Below are positions 51,471 to 63,400 of a stretch of DNA of 64,000 bases, one piece after another (positions within the stretch are counted from its first letter, which is position 1; each line of letters opens with the position of its first letter). The notes beneath the pieces are model-generated. The model did no database searches. It was not told where the DNA came from and saw nothing but the letters and a program-made list of their open reading frames with translations. Origin of the DNA: Psettodes erumei (Eukaryota; Chordata; Actinopteri; Pleuronectiformes; Psettodidae). The position numbers were made by a program, and so were the translations under genes. The stretch is taken from NCBI GenBank assembly GCA_016785225.1, contig JAFBJZ010000915.1:806001-870000 (forward strand). The letters are read 5' to 3'.

Positions 51471-54377
51471 ATTTTTTATTGTTTGTTTGTTATTTTACAA
51501 ATATAGAAAATTAGTTTTTACAGTCATCATTAGGGACATGATCTTAAGTAGTCGATGTCAGTAGTGACAACTATCCGGAGAGTGAAACAGAGCAAGAGGT
51601 CATGTGAGTGTCGATAGAGTGGTGTTCAGGTTATCTTGGCCCCAGGTATCAGTGAACCAAACTGAACCAGAGGTCAGGGCAGGACACGGAGACAGAGGCT
51701 GCAGAGAGGCTGTGGACATAGATATCATCCTTAGCCTGTCATCCTGCACTTCACTTATCTGTTTCTTCACACTGAACAAAATAAATGCAAAAGCCAAGAT
51801 GTTTTTAAATCGGTCCAAAACTGCAACCAAATGCAAGAAAATCTGGTTAAACAGTTGTATGAAAGTCTGTATCCAGACATCTGGTATCTACTTCAGGGTT
51901 AATTTTCTTGGTGGGTTAAATGACAACCACATCCAGGTTAGGGTTAATGTTTGTCTGAGGAGATTATGTACAGTAGTAGTGTGCTGTTGCGGCTTCACCA
52001 GTAAACTATATTACTCAAAGACCAAACGTTAAAAAGCAGCTTACCACAGAGACAAAATACATAAAAACGAGACACTGTTAACCTGTATTTTTTATATCAG
52101 TCATGTTTGTACATCACACAACAGTGATGTAAACATGTTAGCACACTAACATTTGTTTATTGTTTGTAGTCATAAAGTATAGCTGAGGCTGATGGGAATG
52201 TCATTATTTTACAGGCATTTGATCACAGGGATTCAATTTGATATTTGCTTTTCAAGTATTGAAAAAAATTCTAACTTTGACCCAAGGGTGGTGCTTGAAG
52301 GCAAAGTCAGGAGTTATTTTAGATAACACACTGTCAGAAACATCAAGGTCTTTACTCAACCTCATTGTGGTGCTAGAGCAAGTGAGGAAAAGTTATCTAA
52401 AAAAGTTATTATGATATATTGTATGGGAATCGTGGATGTCTGGATGAAAGCTATCCAAAAATTGAGTAGTTAAGATGTCTCAGTCAGGGCCATAGTGGAG
52501 CCAGTATTGTCATACTCAGCCATGCTGCAGGTAAGAACAATATAAATAATGTGTAATTTAAATTAAAGACTTATTAAATGTAATTTCACATCCATGGGCC
52601 CCTTTTACATAATATAAACATTCACTCAAGCTACAGGAATGAATTATTCAGTCATCCTCTCTCTCAGTGCAGACTTACACAGCTTGTGTCAGCCTACCAG
52701 AAATGGCCTCAGTGCAACTTCAATGTGATTTTTCTTTTTACAATGTAAAAGGCACGGTTGGGCATTTTCTGCCAAGTAAAACCCCATTTATGTGTTTTCC
52801 TTGATCTTTGTGCCAATACTCATTTAAGTGAGAATGTGTTAGCTCAGTATTTGTGATGATGAAATGCCAAATGATGTGGAGCAATATAAGAAGGAAAATA
52901 TGAATTTTTGGCTGCTAAAACTGTGAAAGTTGAAGCTTGTCTATTGTAAAAGATTCAGTAGCCAGATGGCCTCAAAATCTGCTTTTCTCTGAAGCTAGAT
53001 AAAATGGCCTCTAAATGTCTTGCCACTATAGTATCCTAGCTCATTCACAGTGTGCAGCAACATGAGCCTTCAAAAACATTTGGGGATTGCAAACTCTATA
53101 TTCTGTTGAGGTCATTTTAATGAGATGAGGGAACTTGAGGATGGTTTTAAAAAGTTTGGACAAATCAATGTAATGATTATCTTTGTGTTTTGACTCTTCT
53201 GTCAGTACATTGTTGCTATCATGTAGAGGGAAGAAGCTTGCCAGTAGTTCTTGTTCAGAGATTAAGGCCATCTCAGTCTTATCAGTTTGTTTTGCTACTT
53301 TCCTTGTCTGAGAGAAGATGTTGCGATAGTTAACTTCAATTTGGTCCCTTTCTGTGATGTTAATACATCCTTAAACCCGGGTGGTATTCTCCACAACAAA
53401 GCCACATTATGACAGAGTGGGAAATAGCATTTCCAAATTGCAAGGTACCAGTTTATATGAAGATTACTACTAATGATTCATATACATGAAGCACTTATAT
53501 TTCTTACATTTCTCCTATGCAACTCCAAGTTCTGTTATTAATGACTTAGGACAGCTCGGATGCTCCTGCACTTTGTGATACGTGTTCAGAAGCAGTGAGT
53601 GAGTGGCCCAGTATTTGGACCCAGGATGTGGGTCATAGCGTGCACTCAAACAGGCCACTTCAGGGACACATGTTCCCCGCTCTGGAGCTTTTTATGAACT
53701 GCCAGTGAGGACAGAAACTGGCTTCCACAACCCGCTATTTATAGTCCACACGCTATATATGTGTTTACACTCTCCATCTGTCCTCTATCTGTCTTTTTGA
53801 TTGTGATTCTGTGAATATGTCAATGTAGATGCTCATGCCTTGCATCCGTTTGTGTTTACTGTTCCTGTAGTATAGAGACTGGAACTAAATCCAGAGCAGA
53901 GTGAAATGAAAGAAGACATGCAATATTACTCTTCTTAGGTTTGGCTCATGATACACTATCACTCTGTTTGCAACTCCACTCACTAATAACAAAAACTCTT
54001 AATAGCACAATGCAATTCAGGACAACAACCAGGTAAAATGTGACCTCAGAACTTTCCAGTATTAAATCAATAACTGATATCTGACTCTCATGTGCTTCAT
54101 AAATGTAGGAATAAAACAGAAAGAAAAAAGTATCCTCACATTTAAAAAGCAGGATTGAGTGAATATTGAGTGCTTGTCATTGTTAGTTGTCGTCAACTAA
54201 GTCCTACAAAGTAGTGCATATACTACTTGTTTCAGCCATGTTATATTATGCGTTGTACAGAGAGAGCGGTTGGGCAGCAGTACAGTGACAGACATGGAGA
54301 CAATGATGATGATGTGACAGAGGCGAGGACAGGCTTGCCTGGACTCCTTTATCCTTTTAGCAGTGTTTAGATCAATA

Positions 54378-54425
<48 letters not shown>

Positions 54426-57400
54426 ACGCATGTATACATGCATCCAGCTTCATCCTTGTGAGAAAGAGAGCGAGATGCAATAACACGATGCCCAGACAAG
54501 ATGAAAGTGGAGATCTGATGAGAACCAGTGCAGAAAGTGTGTGCCGCACAAAACGCCAGAGGTGCTGTGTGTGTGTGTGTGTGTGTGTGTGTATTTGGCT
54601 TCTCGGCGGTGTGATGGTTGTTTGTTAGGGGGCAAGAGGTGACAATGAGAGAGAAAGTGCGAGCTGTTTGTTGTGCCAGGGATTTCACATGCCCATTAGG
54701 AGATTGTTTTTCCTCTTGTGTGTCATGTGGTTCTACCGCCCTCGTCCTCTTTTACTCTCTACTCTCTTTCTCCGAAATAATCATTCTCTTCTATGCTATT
54801 TTCCACCATATGACAGATGCCCCCTGTCACAATAGCCCAGTACAGCCTCCCTTTCTCTCCTTGTTGGTGCAAACTGGAGCTGGTGATTGACATTGCTGTT
54901 ATAGATAAACTGATAATCACTGATGTTGTGATGGCCACCATATAATGTTTTGTGGATACTGCTGTGTCAATCCACTTTAACCTATGAAAATTTTCAAAAA
55001 CAGAAATAGAGAAATGAAGCTTCCTTGTAGTTGAAAATGAAGATAAAGTAGAGATGAGTTAATGGTGAGATGCATAGCAGGACAAGGGAGATAGGAAAAA
55101 TCAAGAAGGTTGGTGGGAGGAACACAAGATGCTTATACACTATGCTGTACAGACAGTAAAAATTATATTTATTAATTGCATACTAAAAGCTAAAGGGCAG
55201 CACCTATGGTAAGTGAAATTGCATAAATTGCATTATGACTTTATTACTTTGTATAAAAGAAACAAATGGAGTCAGGTTGTAATTCAGTTACACAAAGCTG
55301 GTATTTCTTAAGATAACTTGAACTACTAGCAAGTTTTGGAGCTGTTGCATACAAAAAGACTTCACACATACATCAGCTGCTTAACTACTCATCTGCCTAG
55401 CAGTGATGGAATCTGTATTCACATGGTTTAACTTGTGTACAAGCTGTACCATGAAAATATATCCTTGAAGAAGGCTTCCATTGTGCTAATTTGCTTTGGT
55501 CAGGGCCGTGAGACTTAAGGAGTATTAAAGACACCCTTAGGTAAAATTACTCTGCTGGTGTTATCTTCTCTGATGGAGAACTGATGGATTCCGTGCTTGT
55601 AACAATAGAACAAGCTGTCAACATCATCATTCACCCTGAGCTGCACAACATGCATGCATTACACTTTAAAAGTTCCTTTCTGTATCAGTATTTGTTGTGT
55701 ATCTCCTGTTTAGATTCTTCATTGTTGTGAAAACTGGTACTGAAATGATCAGTCCATTAATTAAATACTTTAGCTTACTGTTCTATGCCTTTGATATATA
55801 CCCTCCAAACATATTTCAGCAGGATGACACATTTGCGACATGCTGCACCAGCAGAACTACAACCATAGCGTCATTGACAAATTTAAAAGGATTGTCATTT
55901 ATCCTCACCAACACTGACAATTTTTATGCCCTAAGCAGAACTTTTGATGATTATAAATATATAAACTGTTCAAAACAACCACTGTTATATAATATTATTA
56001 TACTTTGTGCCATCCCACCTCTCAGTCTAGTATTTGTTGTGTTGTTTATGTCTCTTACCACAGATTAGAATTACAGCAAAGAGACACTGGAGAAGTTAAA
56101 AGGTTTTTTGTTTTGTTTTTTTAAATCAAAATCTTGAGCCATAATCGGGACACATGTATACCCTCAGAAAGTGAGCCAAATTCTTTATTTTATAGCCCAG
56201 TGCAGGAACACTTACTGCTGAATTAAAATATCATCAGTAAAACCACTGACAAATTTGTGCCCTTTCTGCTATTGAATAATCATACCCACTGACACCATTA
56301 AACCTGAAATGCAGTGTACAAAAGTGGCTTTTCAGGAGCACATTTGATGCCTGCAGAGGCAGGCTCCAGCCTGTCATACTTGATTAACTGAAAGCAAAAC
56401 ATATTAGACAGAAAAACACTGACATCCTAAATTCACCACCGTTCAAAGGAATATCACATTTTTCTGCTAATACTAAATCAGTTAACAGATCTTTCAGCTG
56501 TGATGATTACAACTGATTGTAGAAATGTACGATGTTGGCTTCAAAAAGATTTTAATGTAAATACAGGCAGTGGACACCAGTAATGGCAATCCATAATCCT
56601 GGTATAAGTACTATTTATTGTTTGTGAATCTCCATGTTTAGTTTTTTTTTTTTAGCAGTGACAGTGAGGTACTATATTTAAGTGGTGGTTTCTGTTGTTG
56701 GCTCTATATACCCTCTGTATGTAGCTTTTATGAAAGCTCTCTACTGGTTTTCCCACCTGTACAATAGAGTTTGAAAGAAAAATGAACACACTGCATTTTT
56801 ACATTGTCTTCTATGCTCTCTGGAGAACAAAGATTACTCACGGCTGACTTTCAGTGGTATTTAAAAACTAAAGATGCTTCCAAATGTGCTTGTGTTACAT
56901 TTTTTCCATTCATGCATGCACAGGCTGGTTTTGTCACAGTGAGAGAATGAGCCTATTGATGGCTGCTAGTGGAAGTTAGTTCATCAGAGCTGGGGGTCAG
57001 GGGGCAATCATTGCCTTGTCATTGTTTCTCTGGACCGAGAAAATAGGGACTGCCCACAGTGGTAGCGAGGAGACGAGCCTGACATCACTGTTACTGTTGT
57101 ACACTGAGAGCATTCAGACTCATTCTGCTCTGAGTCAAACTGTTTAGCATTCAACAGGAATTAACTCTCAAACTCAACTGCAATTCTGGCCAAGAACATT
57201 TTTTTTCTAAAAAGACATCAGTGGTTCTTAAGCAACAATAAAGCATATTTGTCCCTCATAGACGATTTTCTGTGAAATAGGGGTGGGTCATTTGACAATA
57301 TACTGTATATACTGTACCATGATACAATATCAACTGTAGTTATTCCTTTACTATCTCTGGGTGTCACTGTGGACAGTGTCGGCTAATATTTTATTTTAAT

Positions 57401-60400
57401 CCATTCATCTGCTAATTATTTTCTTAATTAACCAAGTGTCACCAAGGTGATTCGAGTCTTTAGTCATTAGAGAGTCATTAGATGTCTTGTTTTGTCCAAC
57501 CAGCAGTTTGAAACCCCAAAGATGAGCAATTTACAATGCAATACTATTACTGTTGCGCAACACTGAATAATGTTGAATAATAGATGGATAATTTTGTTTA
57601 TAGAAATTGCTATTTTATACTAAACATGTTATGATGACAAATCTAAAAGCTGAAGGATTTGTGCCAATGAGGCAGTGTCTTTAATACTGTGTAATAGAGG
57701 CCGGAGTCATCTTATCACTGTCCTTTACTGTGGGGAATAGCCTGGAATAACGGCTCCATTCCCTGCTCAGCAGACAGTGTCATTAGAGCACACTGAGCCT
57801 CAGAAACATCTCTCTCCCTGGGACCACCTAGTCCTATGACTCAAACAACTTCACTTTCATCTAATCTCAGTTCACTGAGGTGAATACAAAGCAGCACTTT
57901 TCTGTGAGGTTTCTGTGTTGCCGCTGTAAATGGGCAGTGAGATGATTTCTAATGGGTTTTTTCGGGGGGAGGGGGCTTAACGTGAGAGGCTTGTATTGTC
58001 TCTCACAGTCTTTGAGCACTGTGTCTTGCCAACTAAATTGGCTACCCCTTATCAATTTATCTTAAGCATCATTTTCAAAATGGCAGGTAGAGAAGCGATA
58101 AAGAGAATCAATGTTGCCTTTGCAGTTCAGTGAAGGTGTGGGATTGAGCAGTGCACAGTAAAGGCTTGCTTATTATCAGGTGTTTGTGGGCTGGATGTAC
58201 CCTGAGGGATGCAGTGTGAGCTTGCATATTGGAGAGGCACAGGTAAACACTTAGGCAAGAAATGGTCTTGTGTCAAACACAAGCTTTCTTGCCTGTCTAG
58301 AAAAGAACACTGTTATAATGTTAAAGTTTGATCAATTGTAATTTCTGCATTGATCTGCTTTCAGAAAGGGACAAAGTTTTGTTTTTGTTAATTTTTTCAG
58401 TCATTTTAGCCATGCTAATCAAGGAATAATTTCTGTCTGTCATTACTTTCCAGACTAACGAACTATCTGAACTGTTACTGAATTGGCTGTGGTGATAATT
58501 TTCTATAGACAAAGCACCACCAGGAACTTGACATTTGTGGTTTTGAGTTAAACATCTTGACAACTATTGGACTGAGTGTCATGAAAATCCAGACATTTAT
58601 TTCTTCATCGGGATGATTTATAACAACATAATCTGACAGTCTCTCCTGGAAGGCATTCACAGGAGCAGCCTACATGGGTCCACAGAGTCAGTCCGGGTCC
58701 AAATTCTACACAGTCTAATTCAGTCAGTCGTGGGGTTCTGGTCTGTGTTTTCATGTAATGGGGTCCAAAAGTCTTAGACCTGTCATCACAAGGACACTGA
58801 ACCCAAGATTATTTTAGAAAAATCAGGAGTGTACAAGATTTATGCTATTAAATTTTCCTGGGATTTGAACCACATTTGTTAAATAGGTTATCTTAGGTTA
58901 GGTTATCATCTTTTGTTTGTTACCCAGTTGGTTACAGAATGTTTCAAGTTCATATGAAATTGTCTTTGAAGCATATAAACAAATCATTTTAGTTTCTGTA
59001 ACTTAAACAATTGTTCTTTCAACATTATTATTATTTTATTGCCTCTTCTTCCATTGCGGCTTGTTGTTAATTTGTTGAAGTAATTGATAGTGCATAATGC
59101 TGCTGCTGATATTGGTGTTCTCTCTCTGTTGGAGTCAATTTATTTTGGTCTTTGTTTTTTTATCTCCAGAAAGTCAATTGGGTTGTTAATTGCTGAAGCC
59201 AAGTAAGGTGCATTGCGTGTGGTGCACAATGGACCACACTACTCCCTGTGTTATAGTGAAGTCTACCCCACTTTAGAGGGGTGTGGCAGTACATTATATT
59301 CATATGTATGTGTGTATAGACACTCCTATCCTGATCACAGTTGGGTTACAACTTCCGTCAACCATCTGGTCTGTCATCTCATCTCCTCTTTGTAAGGGCA
59401 CAAACACAATAGCTTCTGTCTCCATTGTCTGGAGTCAGTTCCTCCTACAAGTATTGTCACTACAAAGTAAAACAAAACAGACCACTAAACATTAACTCCA
59501 AAGGGGGATCATGCTCAGAGCAGTTGCAGGGCAGCAGCAAGAAAATGTTGTTGATGGTTTACTTTTTAAAGAGAATTTGAAACAAAAGACTTGATTCAGA
59601 GTCTATGTGCAAATCTTGAAAAATTCTGTCAAATGTACTGAGTTTCACTGTCCTATGTCTTCTCTGGTCTCACAACAGGAGGAAGTTAGCCCTGCTACAT
59701 ATTGATTCAATCTGAAATGCTTATATCATACTGTAGTTAAAACTAAGAATGCAGTTAAGTAGTAGTCAGGAACACAATAGTTATATATATATTGATGCAT
59801 TTTACAATTCCAGACTCACCATGAAGAAGTGGATGGATTGATAAAAGTATCAGGACTAGTATATTGCTAAAGGTGACCTTTATCTTGTGACTTAGCAGGA
59901 AGCAGCTTCCCATGAGGCTGAGAGACAGCTTGAGATGTGAGCTTCGATTTAATTTCCTGATATGCTATTTGCAGCCCTTCACCAGTCACTGTACTTACAA
60001 TCACCCTGCTGAATTACAATCACACCCTCTTGATTTCAGAACTCTCTCATTTCCTGGTTTAGAAGCCCTCCCTATGACTGCTCATCATCTCAAGAAGTTG
60101 AATGGATGTTGTGACTTTGCTTTTAAACACTAATGACGGCTTTCAGTGTGGAATTTTTGAGAGAACATTGAACATGTTGTGTCAGGAGGACAAGATTTGA
60201 CTTCACCTTCAGTCAACTGTAAAGACATGGCAAGTGGTTATCAGCAGCCACCTAAATTTTGCTTCTTTTTTTTTCTTGTCCTCAGGTACGACCCGCCCCC
60301 CTCGAGACGGAGAGGTCCCAGGGGTGGATTACAGCTTCCTGTCTGTGGAAGACTTCCTTGAGCTTGAAGAGAGTGGCACGCTACTGGAAATAGGAACGTA

Positions 60401-63400
60401 CGAAGGTGAGGATGATGATGATCATGATCCTAACTGACACTCCATGCGACTCGTGATAGTGCAGGTGTCCTGATTCACTGTAGATACAATTACAGTAGCA
60501 GTGATCAGCATTAATTCTTTCCTACATGCAGGCAGGCTGTAAGAGCGTGCACTCAGTTGATTCTGATTAGAGTGTGTATGATTGGGGGGTAGGGGCATCC
60601 AGGAGACAGCAGGTCATTCCACATCTGCCCCTCTCGCTCTGATAAGGACAATGTTGTGCAGCATTAAGACTCAAACTGACACAAATGTGTGTATTTGTGT
60701 AGTTGGGTGTGTGTTAGGACATCGTGTTTGTTTGAGAGGATATGTGTTAAGCACAGCTAAGTCTGATTTGTGTGTGTGACTGTGTGCATGCCGCTGGTAG
60801 AAAATGTTGCGACATTAATCTGTTTGGCACCGGCTCTGCTGTGTGCTGGCACATTTCTCTCTTTCACGCAGACAATGTCAAATACCTGTCCACAGGAGTC
60901 TGTGGCCATCCAGGCAACTGGATAAAGCCTGAATTATTGATTCATAAATACATTTGGATTTAAAGGATAAATTATTATAGAGAAACATCTCTAAATGTAG
61001 TAATTATGTAAATTCTTAGATCAGTATTTCTATTTATTTATTTCTGGATGGTTACCAGTAGAGAGTCGACAGGAAATGAGGAGAAATGACTTGCAAAGCT
61101 GTAGCTTTACATTTAGTGTAACTACAGATGTAGGATTAGCATTGATCTTCTCATATAATTATCAGCAAGAAAGAGTGCAATCATATATTTGCCAAGCAAC
61201 CAGCAGAGACTCTAGGAAGTTACTGCTCCCAGGCCAAACGATAGTCACAAAACCTCCTGTAAACTGAAAATTGTTCTTACACTTTGGTTTTCCTACCAAC
61301 AAACAAACAAACAAACAGGAGGTTATCAAGCTTAGTTTAGCTAACCGGCTGGTGATCGTAGCTTAATTTTTACCTTACCTTTTACCTCTCATTTAACATA
61401 AGACACAAGGGCATATGTGTATTTCCCCACATTTCCAACCACTCTGTGTGATGCTGCCATGCATGAGCTCTCTAGACCACCAGGGTGTCTCTTCCTATCA
61501 TCTTTGCAAGTAATGTATGGATACATGCATGGGTACAAATGCTTTGTCCATGCCACTGACAAATCGACAGTTTCAGTGAGAAAAAAAATCTGCTAAAACA
61601 AGCTTGGTGAACTTGTTCCTTGTTTTTACTCAGGGTGCTTTCACAATCTAGACAATACAGCTCTACAGCCTAAAAAAAACTAGAGCCTTTCTGGTTTCCC
61701 ACCACCTGCTTATTTCTATGATTTGTTGGCTCAGTGTGATCCAGCTTTATGTCTTTTCCTCCAGATCCTCTGCCTGCTTTCTCTCTGTCCCCGCTCTGCC
61801 TGTTTTTATCCCCAGCTTCCTCTCTCTGTCTCGGTTTCTCCTTCTCTCTCCTTCTGTATCTCTCTCAAGCATGCTAATGTCCTTCTTGTTGCCTAGGTAA
61901 CTATTATGGGACCCCCAAGCCGCCAAGGCAGCCCATCATTGGGACAGTGATTCTCAGTGATGCAGGCTCCCAGCAGTCCACCCCCAAGCGCACCAAGTCC
62001 TACAATGACATGCAAAACGCCCGAGTAGTGCCTGCTGACGAGGATGATGACGACCAGGCCACGGAAATGAACAACAGTTTTACAGGTGAGAGCGTTGTAG
62101 CACATCCACAGCCTCCATTTGTTCCCTGAAGTTCCTGTAACTGCAGCTTTCTTTGTCCCTGTATGTGCCGTATTTCAACTGTGCTGTGTTCATTTGTGAA
62201 TGGATGCTTGTTTAGGAACATACTTGTATACATGTGTGTGCCCTAAGTTAGGAATATAGAAGGAGAGAGAGGCAATGTGTGTATGTTTATGATCCTCTCC
62301 TCTGCTGTACGGTGTCTGGTGGTTACATCATGTCTTCATGATGTTGAGTCCTCTTTCCAAACACCGCCATCTGCCTGCAAGGAGGGGTGTTGTTAGGGAA
62401 GATGTAGATTAAAAATTACACTCACTAGATTCATAATTTTTTCTCCATGCCACAACCCTCACATCCTTTCCCACCTGTATTTCATTTTAACACTTTTCTT
62501 GCCTTTGTCAAATTCTCAGTGCTTGTCAAGATTTTTGCCATGTGTCATTGACAGATTTTGTCAGTACATCTTATAAGAATGGCCATCTTTGTGTTAATTA
62601 ATAAATACAACTAAGAGAACCAGAGAAGTAAAAATAATATGGATATGCCAAATCTTGTGTTTTACCACCTTTCCCTCTTTCCTTTGAGCTCTCTTCTGTT
62701 TTGTTAGCATGATAGATGGTGTTTTTTCTTTTTCTGCTGTGAATCTATGCCTTCTCTGTGTCCCCCTGCCAGGCTGCCAGAGTAGTGAATTAGCATTTGA
62801 TCAACCCTGAAAGGCCCACGGAAGTGGTTGAGGACACTGGGCCAGAACTGGGTAGCAAGTGGGGATGGGGGTTGGGTTTGGTTGCTTTAGAAGAAAGAGG
62901 CTTATGGGTGGAGAGGTAAGAGAGGGTGGGGGTCAAAAAAAGTTTGGGAAAGACTGTCACTGAAAGAATTAGCATATTCCTGGGGCTGTTTCAGTACACT
63001 GGGAGTGGGTGGGAGTCAAATTTAGGATAGGGGGAAGGGGAATTGCTGGGAGTCTGGTGTGGTTAAAGTTGCATGTCTGCTGATTTTATTCTTGTGCATG
63101 CCAGAGACATAAACTGTGTTTTTGTTTTTTTGTTGTCATTCCGTGTCGTGCTTGTTGTGTTACCCAGGATCCTTAGTGCGTAGTCTCTTCCCCTCTCCTT
63201 TTTTGTGCACAGGTAACCCTAATGACCAGGATGAGAGTCGCGGTGGCATCCTCCGGCCGTACCCCGCCCGTGACAATGCTCCATCCTGTGGTCTAAACAA
63301 TGCGGCCACCTCCACCTCAGACAGCGGGCAACAGACCCTGGCAGAACCGCAGGTCTCTCCAGAAGACCCGCTGGGACCACTGCCTGACAACTGGGAGATG

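Larger units (their letters stand above)
40969..60285 (+). other. magi1: magi1 intron 2 (19.3 kb)
   Basis: A long intron between the two exons of the GuK-like domain. It holds CA and GT microsatellites, repeat family A copies, a pyrimidine-then-purine domain at 44.7-45.65 kb, two G4 motifs, a possible internal promoter at 48.4-48.8 kb and several complex islands. No further coding exon was recognised; the 200-codon frame at 44577-45179 is low-complexity and is discounted. Confidence 0.85.
60406..61896 (+). other. magi1: magi1 intron 3
   Basis: About 1.5 kb with no recognisable exon. It contains a decayed family C fragment near 61.14 kb, a short (CAAA)n run at 61298-61316, and a pyrimidine-rich stretch (61.75-61.87 kb) ahead of the exon 4 acceptor. 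Confidence 0.85.

Noticed and set aside
54197..54688. 163-codon minus-strand frame with Thr-His and Cys-Val runs
   Set aside because: Translation of the CA and TG microsatellites; no domain outside them.
926..60475. 16-base word ATAGTGCAGGTGTCCT found near 0.93 kb and again near 60.46 kb
   Set aside because: One shared 16-mer in 64 kb is within chance expectation and the flanks do not match.
62850..63050. G-rich patch in magi1 intron 4 as a quadruplex
   Set aside because: No four runs of three G within loops of seven bases or fewer.
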